A stretch of 29,249 nucleotides of DNA from Clostridiales bacterium UBA4821 (GCA_002402315.1 DHFP01000252.1:31209-60457), one strand, 5' to 3'. Positions 8,214 to 16,428 are shown, numbered from the stretch's first letter. Numbers and translations: made by a program. The notes: generated from the sequence alone by a model not told the origin.

Positions 8214-9308
8214 GGGAGCTCGCCATATCTCTCTGTCTGACTCCTGCTTTTCATATAATTTTATTTGGCTTCTGCATAATTCATATGCATCCATATTCAA
8301 GTAATTTTTATACCACTCAACAGTCAGCCTTATACTCAATTCAATGTTCAATACCGGTTTCCAGTTTAGATACGTCCTGGCTTTGGTGCAATCCAGTGAT
8401 AATAGTGCTGCCTCATGAACCGCCTCGAAATTTGATGAATCCCTCCACTCTCCATATCCCCAGTACTTTATTACTCTTTCAACTACATCCTTAACCGGTA
8501 CCACCGATTCCAAATCCGGTCCAAAGTTCCATGCACCTGAATATTTTCTGCCATCCTCAAATATCCTGGCAGATAACAGGAGGTATCCGTTTAAAGGTTC
8601 CAACACATGCTGCCAGGGTCTGGTTGCCCTGGGGTTTCGAACTTCAATAGGCGTACCTTGTTCTAAAGCCCTTATGCAGTCGGGAATAATCCTATCCGTG
8701 GCCCAATCTCCGCCGCCAATCACATTTCCTGCCCTTACGGAAGCTATAGATTTTCCGTGTTCATTGAATTTATCAGGGTTGAAAAATGAATTTCTATAGC
8801 TTGCTATTAAAATTTCTGCCGCTCCTTTGCTGGAGCTATAGGGATCATAACCTCCCATACGGTCGGTTTCCCGGTATCCCCATATCTGCTCCCTATTTTC
8901 ATAGCATTTATCGCTTGTAACCATAATACCGGCTTTTACCCAGTCACTTTTTCTTATGCATTCTAAAACGTTTAAGGTTCCAATCACATTTACCTCATAA
9001 GTTTCCCTGGGTATTTCGTACGAAAGCTTTACAAGAGGCTGGGCCGCCAGGTGGAAAACTATTTGAGGTTTATATTTATCAAACACGAACTGCAAATTAT
9101 TTAAATCCCTGATATCTCCTCTGATGTCAACCATTTTATTTCTTAAATTTGTAACAGCAAAATTATCTTTTGAGGTATACGGTTCCATACTATATCCCAC
9201 AACATTGGCTCCAAGCTCTAGAAGCCATATGGAAAGCCATGACCCCTTAAATCCCGTATGCCCCGTTACCAGTATGGACTTATTTTTAAAAAAACTATGA
9301 ATACTCAT
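8211..9308 (-). CDS. rfbG: CDP-glucose 4,6-dehydratase
   Basis: This NAD-dependent short-chain dehydrogenase converts CDP-glucose to CDP-4-keto-6-deoxyglucose. The N-terminal Rossmann motif is VTGHTGFKGSWLSIWL, whose GHTGFKGSW form is specific to RfbG. Catalytic residues are visible as VTSDKCYEN (the T-S-D of the extended SDR dehydratases) and YDPYSSSKGAAE (YxxxK). Further family marks are AGNVIGGGDW and RPWQHVLEPLNGYL. The frame opens at GTG 9326, but ATG 9308 with GGGTGG 5 bases upstream gives the usual length of about 365 residues and is preferred. It acts between rfbF and rfbH, and both flanking gaps carry repeats. Confidence 0.94.
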   Translation of the reverse strand: MSIHSFFKNKSILVTGHTGFKGSWLSIWLLELGANVVGYSMEPYTSKDNFAVTNLRNKMVDIRGDIRDLNNLQFVFDKYKPQIVFHLAAQPLVKLSYEIPRETYEVNVIGTLNVLECIRKSDWVKAGIMVTSDKCYENREQIWGYRETDRMGGYDPYSSSKGAAEILIASYRNSFFNPDKFNEHGKSIASVRAGNVIGGGDWATDRIIPDCIRALEQGTPIEVRNPRATRPWQHVLEPLNGYLLLSARIFEDGRKYSGAWNFGPDLESVVPVKDVVERVIKYWGYGEWRDSSNFEAVHEAALLSLDCTKARTYLNWKPVLNIELSIRLTVEWYKNYLNMDAYELCRSQIKLYEKQESDREIWRAP

Positions 9309-9332
9309 ACTATCCACCCAAATCACCTAGCA

Positions 9333-9417
9333 GGGCAACCACAAGGGATTGCCCCTACATCAAAATTCTTTTACTCAGGACTCAGCACTCAGGACTTGGG
9401 TGAATACAAGGTTTGCC
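9333..9417. repeat. Intergenic repeats between rfbF and rfbG
   Basis: Two repeat types fill this gap. At 9333-9357 an inverted repeat begins GGGCAACC and ends TTGCCCCT; this GGGCAACC-ACAAGGG form is a widespread dispersed bacterial element. A partial second copy (GGTTTGCCCCT) is at 9410-9420 and reaches the rfbF stop. At 9374-9396 lies the CTCAGGACT-CAGCA-CTCAGGACT direct repeat, also present at 11444-11465. Confidence 0.6.
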
Positions 9418-9418
9418 C

Positions 9419-10192
9419 CTATTTCCACACTTTCCACGGAGCTTTTCCGGATTGCCACAGGTCCTCAAGAAGATTTTTATCCCTTAAAGTATCCATTGGC
9501 TGCCAGAATCCCGAATGCTTATAAGCCATCAGTTGGCCATACCAGGCAATATTCTCCAACGGTTTTCTTTCCAGGATGGTATCATCTCCTTCAATATAAT
9601 TAAATATTTCAGGCTGCATCACAAAAAAGCCGGCATTAACCCAGCCCCCATCTCCTTTAGGCTTTTCCAGGAACGAATTTACCCGGTTGTTTTCATCCAA
9701 ATTTAGTGCTCCAAACTTTCCGCCGGGCTGAGCAGCCGTCACTGTAACAAGTTTTCCATGAGAGTTGTGATAATTCAATAGTTCAAGGATATTCACATCA
9801 GAAGTGCCGTCACCATATGTCAACATAAATGTTTTATCTTTTATATACGGCATAACACGTTTCAACCGCCCGCCTGTCATGGTATCCAATCCGGTATCTA
9901 CAAGAGTTATTTTCCAGGGTTCGCAGTAATTGTTGTGAATTTCCATATTGTTGCTGTAAAGGTCAATAGTTACATCGCTCATATGCAAAAAGTAGTTGGA
10001 AAAATACTCCTTGATAACATATCCTTTATAGCCCAAACAGATAATAAAATCGTTAAACCCAAAGGAAGAATACAGTTTCATAATATGCCACAGGATAGGT
10101 TTCCCGCCTATTTCAACCATTGGCTTGGGCCTCAAAACAGTCTCTTCGGACAACCGTGTTCCCAATCCTCCGGCCAGAATTACAACTTTCAT
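9419..10192 (-). CDS. rfbF: Glucose-1-phosphate cytidylyltransferase
   Basis: This enzyme makes CDP-glucose from CTP and glucose 1-phosphate, the entry step to CDP-3,6-dideoxyhexoses. It has 257 residues, the standard length for the family. The N-terminus MKVVILAGGLGTRLSEET has the GGxGTRL nucleotidyl-transfer signature, and RPKPMVEIGGKPILWHIMK matches RfbF rather than RmlA. YGDGTSDVN supplies the metal-binding Asp region, and EKPKGDGGWVNAGFFV follows the family pattern. Its ATG overlaps the stop of the preceding DegT-family gene by four bases (ATGA), so the two are translationally coupled. Confidence 0.95.
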   Translation of the reverse strand: MKVVILAGGLGTRLSEETVLRPKPMVEIGGKPILWHIMKLYSSFGFNDFIICLGYKGYVIKEYFSNYFLHMSDVTIDLYSNNMEIHNNYCEPWKITLVDTGLDTMTGGRLKRVMPYIKDKTFMLTYGDGTSDVNILELLNYHNSHGKLVTVTAAQPGGKFGALNLDENNRVNSFLEKPKGDGGWVNAGFFVMQPEIFNYIEGDDTILERKPLENIAWYGQLMAYKHSGFWQPMDTLRDKNLLEDLWQSGKAPWKVWK

Positions 10193-11391
10193 CGAAGATA
10201 CCTTTTTAATAAAAATTCCCTCATTGTTTTAATCAAATACTCTAGTTCTTCTTCACTTAATCCATGATGTATCCCGACATAGAATCCATGATTGTTAATC
10301 CACTTTGCTGCAGGGTAATTATCCTCTATATTACCAAATAACTTTCTGTATATTGGCTGGTTTAAAAGAGGCAGCATGGGTCTGGTTTCAATGTTGTTAC
10401 TTTCTAAATACCTGACAAATTCATCTCTTGTAAAACTTGCAGTTTCTTTTATTACTATCGGATACATCATATAGGTATGTTCAATGTAGTCTGGATATTT
10501 CGGCAGTTGGATTATATCCTCAAATTCACTTAACGCTTCTGTTAACTTATGGGCGTTTGCATTCCTGATTCTCATTATTTCACCGGCTCTTTGTATTTGC
10601 GCCAAACCAAGAGCACCTTCCATTTCTCCAACCCTGCAGCTGTATCCTATTCTTACGAACATGAATCTTCTATCAATCTCTGTGCCCATCCTTTTTGGGC
10701 ATACACTATCCTGGCTGGAAGCAATACAGGTTTCGCAGGTACACGCCCTGCCGTGTGCTATCAGGGAGCGGGCTATTTCCATATATTCTTTATTACCGGT
10801 TATTATGATTCCTCCAACTCCGGTAGTTATTGTGTGTGCAACATAGGTACTGAAACATGCCATGTCTCCGAAACTTCCAACAGTCTTTCCCTTGTATTTT
10901 GCAAAGTGGGATTCCGCACAGTCTTCTATAATCTTCAGATTATATTTTGAGGCTATCTCAATTATGGCATCCATTTCACAAGGCTGACCGAATACATGCA
11001 CCGGAATAATGGCTTTTGTGTTTCCGGAGATATGCTTTTCAATTTCAGAAGGATTTATGTTGTAAGTTAACTTATCTACATCTACAAATACGGGCTTTAA
11101 TCCGGCATGCAGGCATGAGTTGGCAGTGGCTATAAACGTTATTGCAGGTACCAGTATCTCAGAGTTCTCATTCCAGTTTTCTGTTTCTTTAAGTACTTCC
11201 AATGATATGTGAAGTGCACAAGTACCGCTGCTGCACATAATCCCATACTTTTGTCCATGCATTTCTGCAAATTCTTTTTCAAATTTAAAAACGTACTTTC
11301 CAGGGGATAATCTTTCGTTTTCCAATGCATCCATTACATACGTTTTTTCAAGTTGTTTTATAGATGCATAACCGACTCCTATCTTATTCAT
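10189..11391 (-). CDS. Lys-less DegT/DnrJ/EryC1 family protein with a cysteine cluster (probable sugar dehydratase)
   Basis: This 400-residue PLP/PMP-fold protein is distantly related to RfbH. The PLP-pyridine Asp is D157 in IIEDCAESH. The usual catalytic lysine is replaced by histidine: FSTYVAHTITTGVGG has H186 where aminotransferases have K, and the GEGG Glu is Val. So it should not act as a normal aminotransferase and is more likely a PMP-dependent 3-dehydratase of the E1/ColD type. C158, C217, C219, C222 and C231 give C-x58-C-x1-C-x2-C-x8-C, close to the E1 iron-sulfur pattern, which ColD lacks. The ATG at 11391 follows AAGGGGGT with a 6-base spacer. It is coupled to rfbF by a four-base overlap. 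The substrate is unknown; a CDP-sugar is the best guess from context. Confidence 0.8.
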   Translation of the reverse strand: MNKIGVGYASIKQLEKTYVMDALENERLSPGKYVFKFEKEFAEMHGQKYGIMCSSGTCALHISLEVLKETENWNENSEILVPAITFIATANSCLHAGLKPVFVDVDKLTYNINPSEIEKHISGNTKAIIPVHVFGQPCEMDAIIEIASKYNLKIIEDCAESHFAKYKGKTVGSFGDMACFSTYVAHTITTGVGGIIITGNKEYMEIARSLIAHGRACTCETCIASSQDSVCPKRMGTEIDRRFMFVRIGYSCRVGEMEGALGLAQIQRAGEIMRIRNANAHKLTEALSEFEDIIQLPKYPDYIEHTYMMYPIVIKETASFTRDEFVRYLESNNIETRPMLPLLNQPIYRKLFGNIEDNYPAAKWINNHGFYVGIHHGLSEEELEYLIKTMREFLLKRYLR

Positions 11392-11411
11392 GCCAAACCC
11401 CCTTAATTTAT

Positions 11412-11465
11412 AGTCCTGAGTAAAAACCTAAAAGATTCTTTATCTCAGGACTCAGCACTCAGGAC
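11412..11465. repeat. CTCAGGACT inverted and direct repeats between fcl and the DegT-family gene
   Basis: AGTCCTGAG (11412-11420) and CTCAGGACT (11444-11452) form a perfect 9-bp inverted repeat. A second CTCAGGAC (11458-11465) follows directly. The block 11444-11465 is identical over 22 bases to 9374-9395. A partial relative (AGTCCTCAG on the minus strand) lies at the fcl stop. It forms most of a 93-base gap in an otherwise compact operon. Confidence 0.6.
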
Positions 11466-11484
11466 GAACTTCAAAGGCTTTGCT

Positions 11485-12420
11485 TCATGGCTGAGGACTG
11501 TTTTTTAAGTACCATTTATATGTTTTCTCTATACCTTCAACAAGCTGGGCCGAATGCTTCCAGCCTAAGCTATGCAGCCTTGTAACGTCTAAAACCTTTC
11601 TGCACATGCCATCAGGTTTACTGGTGTCAAAAACCAGTGTGCCTTTGTAACCAACCAGTTCTTTTATTAGTTCCGCTAAATTACTTATTGATATATCCTC
11701 ACCAGTGCCTACATTGACATAGTCCCTGCCGTTATAGTTCTCCATCAAATAAACTATTGCATTGGCCGCATCATCAATATATGTAAATTCCCTGTATTGG
11801 GTTCCACTTCCCCAAACTTCCACATAGGGCGTATTATTAATCATGGCTTCATGCATCTTTCTCATTAATGCAGCCAGAACATGAGAATTTTTCGGGTCAA
11901 AGTCATCTCCGGGTCCATAAAGGTTAGAAGGCATAACACTTATGTAATTTGTTCCATATTGTTTTGAATAGTACTCGCATGCTTTTAGACCGACAATTTT
12001 GGCAAGGGCGTATCCTTCATTGGTGGGTTCCAGATATCCGGACAACAGATATTCTTCTTTCAACGGCTGAATAGAATTCTTGGGATATATGCATGAACTG
12101 CCTAAAAACAGTAGCTTCTTAACGCCGGTTTCAAAGGCACATCTTATTACATTAGACTGTATCTGAATATTATCCATTAGGAATTCAACAGGATACTTGA
12201 TATTGGCACCTATTCCGCCGACCTTTGCGGCAGCCAAAAAAACGAACTCCGGCCTATTTTTTTCGAAAAACTCTCTTACAACCGCTTGTTCTGTCAAATC
12301 CAACTCAGCACGGGTCCTGACAATAATGTTGGAATATTCTTTTTCTTTTAACTTTCTAATTATTGCGGTGCCAACAAAACCCCTGTGCCCGGCAACATAA
12401 ATCCTGCTATCCTTTTCCAA
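11485..12420 (-). CDS. fcl: GDP-L-fucose synthase
   Basis: This NADPH-dependent epimerase/reductase turns GDP-4-keto-6-deoxymannose into GDP-L-fucose. The cofactor motif is YVAGHRGFVGTAI. Family marks are LAAAKVGGIGANIKYP, LFLGSSCIYP with the catalytic Ser/Cys region, and YALAKIVGLK (YxxxK). Length is 311 residues. Two TTG codons can start the frame. 12420 (MEKDSRIYVAGHRG) is preferred because GGGGG lies 8 bases upstream and the resulting N-terminus matches the family; 12426 is too close to the Shine-Dalgarno. It overlaps the gmd end by 14 bases. The GT10 gene further down is the likely user of the product. Confidence 0.95.
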   Translation of the reverse strand: MEKDSRIYVAGHRGFVGTAIIRKLKEKEYSNIIVRTRAELDLTEQAVVREFFEKNRPEFVFLAAAKVGGIGANIKYPVEFLMDNIQIQSNVIRCAFETGVKKLLFLGSSCIYPKNSIQPLKEEYLLSGYLEPTNEGYALAKIVGLKACEYYSKQYGTNYISVMPSNLYGPGDDFDPKNSHVLAALMRKMHEAMINNTPYVEVWGSGTQYREFTYIDDAANAIVYLMENYNGRDYVNVGTGEDISISNLAELIKELVGYKGTLVFDTSKPDGMCRKVLDVTRLHSLGWKHSAQLVEGIEKTYKWYLKNSPQP

Positions 12421-13462
12421 TCCCAAGACCCCCAGCTATTTCCTTCATATCTGCCTCCACCATCATGCGGACCAAATCCTCAAAATTCACTTTTCTCTTC
12501 CATCCCAACTCTTTTTCAGCTTTTGCCGGGTCGCCGCACAAAAGCTCAACCTCGGCTGGCCGAAAATATCTTGGATTTATATCTATAAGAAGTTTTCCTG
12601 ATTTTCTGCCATAGCCTTTTTCTTCTATCCCGGTTCCTTCCCACTCTATTTCTATCCCGGCTTCCCTGAATGCCAGTTCGGCAAATTCTCTTACAGTATG
12701 TGTTTCTCCGGTAGCTAAAACGTAGTCATGGGGATTTTCCTGCTGCAGCATCATCCACATGCCTTCCACATAATCTCCGGCAAAACCCCAATCCCTTTTG
12801 GCATCCAGGTTTCCCAATGAAAGTTTTTCTTGTTTGCCTGCTGTTATGCCGGCAGCAGCTCTTGTTATTTTTCTTGTAACAAATGTTTCGCCTCTTCTTG
12901 GAGATTCATGATTAAATAATATTCCGTTACAGGCAAATAGGTTATAAGCTTCTCTATAATTTACCGTTATCCAGTATGAATAAAGCTTTGCAGCTGCATA
13001 AGGACTCCTGGGATAAAAAGGGGTCTTTTCATTTTGAGGTGATGTATCGGGCATTCCACCATAAAGCTCGCTGGTAGATGCCTGATAAAACCTGGTGCTT
13101 ATTTTGGTTTCCCTGATAGCGTCCAACAGTCTTAGAGTTCCTATTCCGTCAACCTCAGCAGTATATTCGGGAACTTCAAACGACACATGGACATGACTTT
13201 GGGCTGCCAGATTATATATTTCAACAGGTTGAACCTTCTCAATCAACCTGTTTAGGTTGCTGGAATCGGTTAAATCACCATAATGAAGAAACAGCTTTTT
13301 ATTACCTATCATGGGATTTTCAAACAAATGATCAATTCTCTTTGTGTTGAAAGTACTTGCCCTTCTTATAACCCCGTGAACTTCATAGCCTTTTTCCAAT
13401 AGAAATTCGGTCAAATATGCTCCATCCTGTCCGGTTATACCGGTTATAAGTGCTTTTTTCAA
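12407..13462 (-). CDS. gmd: GDP-mannose 4,6-dehydratase
   Basis: This enzyme converts GDP-mannose to GDP-4-keto-6-deoxymannose, the first committed step to GDP-fucose. The start KKALITGITGQDGAYLTEFL has the TGITGQDGxYL signature of Gmd, followed by HGVIRRASTFNTKRI. The catalytic region shows FYQASTSELYG and YPRSPYAAAKLYSYW (YxxxK), and LFNHESPRRGETFVTRKI is diagnostic. A TTG start at 13462 is preferred: AGGGGGG lies 8 bases upstream and the product (351 residues) begins as the family does. An in-frame ATG at 13489 would overlap the preceding gene by 14 bases and add nine residues. No GDP-mannose synthesis genes are in the window. Confidence 0.95.
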   Translation of the reverse strand: MKKALITGITGQDGAYLTEFLLEKGYEVHGVIRRASTFNTKRIDHLFENPMIGNKKLFLHYGDLTDSSNLNRLIEKVQPVEIYNLAAQSHVHVSFEVPEYTAEVDGIGTLRLLDAIRETKISTRFYQASTSELYGGMPDTSPQNEKTPFYPRSPYAAAKLYSYWITVNYREAYNLFACNGILFNHESPRRGETFVTRKITRAAAGITAGKQEKLSLGNLDAKRDWGFAGDYVEGMWMMLQQENPHDYVLATGETHTVREFAELAFREAGIEIEWEGTGIEEKGYGRKSGKLLIDINPRYFRPAEVELLCGDPAKAEKELGWKRKVNFEDLVRMMVEADMKEIAGGLGIGKG

Positions 13463-13475
13463 TTCATATACCCCC

Positions 13476-14156
13476 CTAGTACGCCCCATACGACCTCAAT
13501 ACAGCCGGTATTGTCTTTACAATAATTTTCAAATCGTAAAACAGGTTTCTTTCGGATATATACTTTAAATCCAGTCTTACCATGTCATCAAAGCCTAGAT
13601 TGCTTCTCCCGCTTATCTGCCATAGACCTGTAAGGCCAGGTTTTACTGATAACCTGAGCTTGTGCCGCTTCGAATACTTTTCAACTTCATTGGGCAAAGG
13701 CGGCCTTGGGCCAACTAAACTCATTTCACCTTTAAGAACATTCAACAGTTGAGGTATTTCATCAATACTGGTTTTTCTTATGAATTTTCCTATTCTTGTG
13801 AGACGGGGATCGTCTTTTATCTTGAACATAAATCCGTTAGCTTCATTCAGATGCTGTATTTGGTTGAGCTTTTCTTCTGCTTCAGCACACATTGACCGCA
13901 ATTTGTACATGTTAAAGAGCTTGCCATCCTTACCGCATCTTTTCCGGATAAACAACACGGGTCCCTTGGAGTCCAGTTTTACCAGCAGCATTACAACCAA
14001 TAATAAAGGCGATAACACAACAAGCGCTGCAATTGAACCAACGATATCGATTACTCTTTTCAAAAAAGGATATACTTTTGAATTCTTTTTTGGATTCTGC
14101 CTTTTTTTCAGATCAGGATATTCATAATAGTTAACCGCAGTATGTTTGTTTCTCAT
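13476..14156 (-). CDS. Undecaprenyl-phosphate sugar phosphotransferase (initiating transferase)
   Basis: This membrane-associated phosphoglycosyltransferase of the bacterial sugar-transferase family starts the repeat unit by moving a sugar-1-phosphate to undecaprenyl phosphate. It is the short, 226-residue form: a basic N-terminus, one hydrophobic helix (VIDIVGSIAALVVLSPLLLV, about residues 35-60), then the cytoplasmic catalytic part. Hallmarks are GPVLFIRKRCGKDGKLFNMYKLRSM, the catalytic D-E in KTSIDEIPQLLNVLKGEMSLVGPRPP and GLTGLWQISGRS. ATG 14156 is preferred over the adjacent TTG 14159 (AAGG 7 bases upstream). Sugar specificity (galactose, glucose or N-acetyl sugar) cannot be told. Confidence 0.92.
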   Translation of the reverse strand: MRNKHTAVNYYEYPDLKKRQNPKKNSKVYPFLKRVIDIVGSIAALVVLSPLLLVVMLLVKLDSKGPVLFIRKRCGKDGKLFNMYKLRSMCAEAEEKLNQIQHLNEANGFMFKIKDDPRLTRIGKFIRKTSIDEIPQLLNVLKGEMSLVGPRPPLPNEVEKYSKRHKLRLSVKPGLTGLWQISGRSNLGFDDMVRLDLKYISERNLFYDLKIIVKTIPAVLRSYGAY

Positions 14157-14223
14157 CAAGGAACCTTCTATAATATTGAAGATATAATGTTATCCTTATA
14201 ATATTTTTTGCCTGCCAAAATGG

Positions 14224-14967
14224 TTACATATCTATGGAATTATTATCTGAGGGAATGGCCTGGTTATTAATTAAAAAAAAGGGGTTTGTAAGGAAGATGC
14301 TTTCAGCAAGCTCTTTATTCAAGTGTTTTACATACTTAAATGTTTCACTTATTTGAGGTGTCCGGGTATTGGCATTATGTGCATCTGTAGCCATAAAATG
14401 TACAGACTTGTTCTTTAACAGAGTTTTTGCGGTCTTTTTAACTTTCTGTCCAAATTCACCTTTCAGGCTTCCTGTATCAATCTGTATCAGTACGCCCCTG
14501 TGGACATATTCCAAAACAATACCGGGATTGTTTATAATACACGAATTTCTTTCGGGATGGGCTATCACAGGTACTATTCCTTTTATCATAAGCTTATAAA
14601 ACAGTTCTTGTGTACATAAAGGTATGCTGAATAAAGGAAGCTCAATCAACAAATATCTTGAGTTATTTAATGTAAGGATTTCTTTTGAATCAAGCAGTCC
14701 AATAATCTCATCACAAATAAATACTTCCATACCGGACAGTACCATTACATCTATATTTTTTAATTTGAGTTCCCTGTTTAAAACTTTTACCTGTTTTAGT
14801 ACCATGTCAGCGTTTTTTGTTTCTTTTTGTTCCGGAAAATAATGAGGTGTTGCGATAATGGTTTTTATTCCATCATAACCGGCTATTCTGCACATTTCTA
14901 TCGAGATGTCGAGATTATGAGCGCCGTCATCCATGCCGGGCAATATGTGACAATGTATGTCTATCAT
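14224..14967 (-). CDS. cpsB: PHP-family tyrosine-protein phosphatase (CpsB/YwqE)
   Basis: This metal-dependent phosphatase probably dephosphorylates the partner BY-kinase and so sets its phosphorylation cycle during polysaccharide assembly. The first residues MIDIHCHILPGMDDGA carry the PHP metal-binding H-x-H and D-D-G. IATPHYFPEQ, PVIAHPERN and MATDAHN supply the remaining His/Asp ligands. Length is 247 residues, as usual. The ATG overlaps the kinase stop by four bases (ATGA). A 67-base gap without a clear terminator separates it from the initiating transferase. Confidence 0.93.
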   Translation of the reverse strand: MIDIHCHILPGMDDGAHNLDISIEMCRIAGYDGIKTIIATPHYFPEQKETKNADMVLKQVKVLNRELKLKNIDVMVLSGMEVFICDEIIGLLDSKEILTLNNSRYLLIELPLFSIPLCTQELFYKLMIKGIVPVIAHPERNSCIINNPGIVLEYVHRGVLIQIDTGSLKGEFGQKVKKTAKTLLKNKSVHFMATDAHNANTRTPQISETFKYVKHLNKELAESIFLTNPFFLINNQAIPSDNNSIDM

Positions 14968-15710
14968 TTCAGTAATTGATTATCCCGTTTTCTTTTTTTC
15001 TTGAATAGTCTTCTTTTATTTTTATTTTCCTCGCTATTATAGTAATAGTTATAATAATAGCCATCCCGGTCTTTTATATTAACGTTGTTAAGGACTGCAC
15101 CTATTATATTAGCGTTGACCTGCTGTAGAAGTTTTTTTGCTCTTTGCGCAGCCTTTATCTCAATTCTACCTGAATCAAGCACGAGTATAACCCCATCTGC
15201 GCTGGTTGATAATACAGCCGCATCTGTTACCGTACCAACCGGGGGGGTATCTATCAGAACAATATCATAATTGTATTTTAGCTTTTCAAGAATTTCCTTC
15301 ATAGAAGCCGAACCCAAAATTTCAGACGGGTTTGGAGGTATCGGACCGCTTGTAATAATATCCAGATTATCTATCTCCGGTTTTTGAATGAAATCCTGGT
15401 AAATTTTATGCTCCGATAATAATAAGTTGGTTATGCCTTTGTTGTTGGAAACCCCAAAAATTTTGTGGACGAAGGGTTTTCTAAGGTCTCCATCAATAAG
15501 CAGAACCTTTCTGCCCGACTGGGCGATAGCTACAGCGAGATTAGAGACTATGGTTGTTTTTCCTTCACCAACAACGGAGCTTGTAACCAGAATAATCTTT
15601 AGCTGCTTGTCAAAGCTTGAAAATTGTAAATTTGTCCTTAAAACCCTAAATGCTTCTGAAATTGGGGATTTAGGATTGTTATGAGTGATTAATATTTTTT
15701 GTTCTCTCAT
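14964..15710 (-). CDS. cpsD: CpsD/YwqD-type tyrosine kinase
   Basis: This cytoplasmic BY-kinase works with the CpsC membrane adaptor to control chain length and export. Walker A is SSVVGEGKTT (about residues 44-53), Walker A' is LLIDGDLRKP (70-79) and Walker B is IVLIDTPP (150-157). SEAFRVLRTNLQFS near residue 18 is the family's oligomer-contact motif. The C-terminus carries the autophosphorylation cluster, tyrosines 218-220 and 222-224, then a lysine/arginine-rich tail. Both flanking genes overlap by ATGA, so CpsC, CpsD and CpsB are probably made stoichiometrically. Confidence 0.95.
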   Translation of the reverse strand: MREQKILITHNNPKSPISEAFRVLRTNLQFSSFDKQLKIILVTSSVVGEGKTTIVSNLAVAIAQSGRKVLLIDGDLRKPFVHKIFGVSNNKGITNLLLSEHKIYQDFIQKPEIDNLDIITSGPIPPNPSEILGSASMKEILEKLKYNYDIVLIDTPPVGTVTDAAVLSTSADGVILVLDSGRIEIKAAQRAKKLLQQVNANIIGAVLNNVNIKDRDGYYYNYYYNSEENKNKRRLFKKKRKRDNQLLK

Positions 15711-16402
15711 TCACTTGCCTCCTTGGATATTTTAATTACAGGAACAACTCCTAATACGTGTAGTTCAAGGTATTTCTCAACATCTTCGGGAGACTTGATT
15801 GTGCTGTCAAGGTACTCAATAAGAAATGCTGTTCCTAATCCGGCTAATATTCCGATAAAAGCAGCTACAGCAATATCTCTTGCCTTCCTTGGCCTTGAAG
15901 GCTTATCCGGTAGGTTGGCTTCATCTATAATCTCAATATTGTCTATCTTCACAAGCTGTCTTACCTTTTCCATAAAGACGACAGCAATCCTGTCTGCCAG
16001 GGTTTTAGCACGATAGGGGTCTGTATCTTCCAATTTTATTTCTATCACTCTTGTGTCTCCCAGCAGATTGACACTTATTTTTTTTGACAGGCTTAATGAG
16101 TCAAAGCCGGGATTTAATTCACCTTCCAAGATGAGTTCGTCTACTACCTGCTGTACGACTGTCCTGCTTTTTGCGATTTCCCTGTAATCTTTAACCAGAA
16201 ACTGTCCCATTAGGAGGTCATTGTAGGCTATTCCTGATTCCTCACGGGTTTGTGAACCTACGTACAGGGTCGTGATGGATTCATATATGCTATCGCAAAA
16301 ATAATTTACATAAATTGCCGTACAGGCAGTTGAAATCATAGTAATAACAAGTAAAATCCAAAGCCTTCTTTTAATCAAAAGAATGTATTCTTTTAGCTCC
16401 AT
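15707..16402 (-). CDS. cpsC: Wzz/CpsC-type chain-length and kinase-adaptor protein
   Basis: This is a polysaccharide co-polymerase with two transmembrane helices. The first (about residues 12-35) follows MELKEYILLIKRRLWI. The second (about 175-197, VAAFIGILAGLGTAFLIEYL) comes just after a Pro-rich PDKPSRPRK stretch, as expected for Wzz proteins, and leads to the cytoplasmic tail that docks and activates CpsD. The frame can start at ATG 16414, but AAGGA abuts that codon. ATG 16402 (12-base spacer, family-like MELKEY start) is preferred. A terminator-like hairpin lies 26-58 bases upstream. Confidence 0.92.
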   Translation of the reverse strand: MELKEYILLIKRRLWILLVITMISTACTAIYVNYFCDSIYESITTLYVGSQTREESGIAYNDLLMGQFLVKDYREIAKSRTVVQQVVDELILEGELNPGFDSLSLSKKISVNLLGDTRVIEIKLEDTDPYRAKTLADRIAVVFMEKVRQLVKIDNIEIIDEANLPDKPSRPRKARDIAVAAFIGILAGLGTAFLIEYLDSTIKSPEDVEKYLELHVLGVVPVIKISKEASE

Positions 16403-16428
16403 TTTTATAACCATTCCTTAATGTATTG

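Noticed and set aside
10549..10950. 133-codon plus-strand frame opposite the DegT-family gene
   Set aside because: It is antisense to a conserved fold and has a cysteine/serine-rich composition typical of a shadow frame.
9333..11465. CRISPR array
   Set aside because: Repeats are few, irregularly spaced, separated by genes and lack spacer structure; no cas genes are present.
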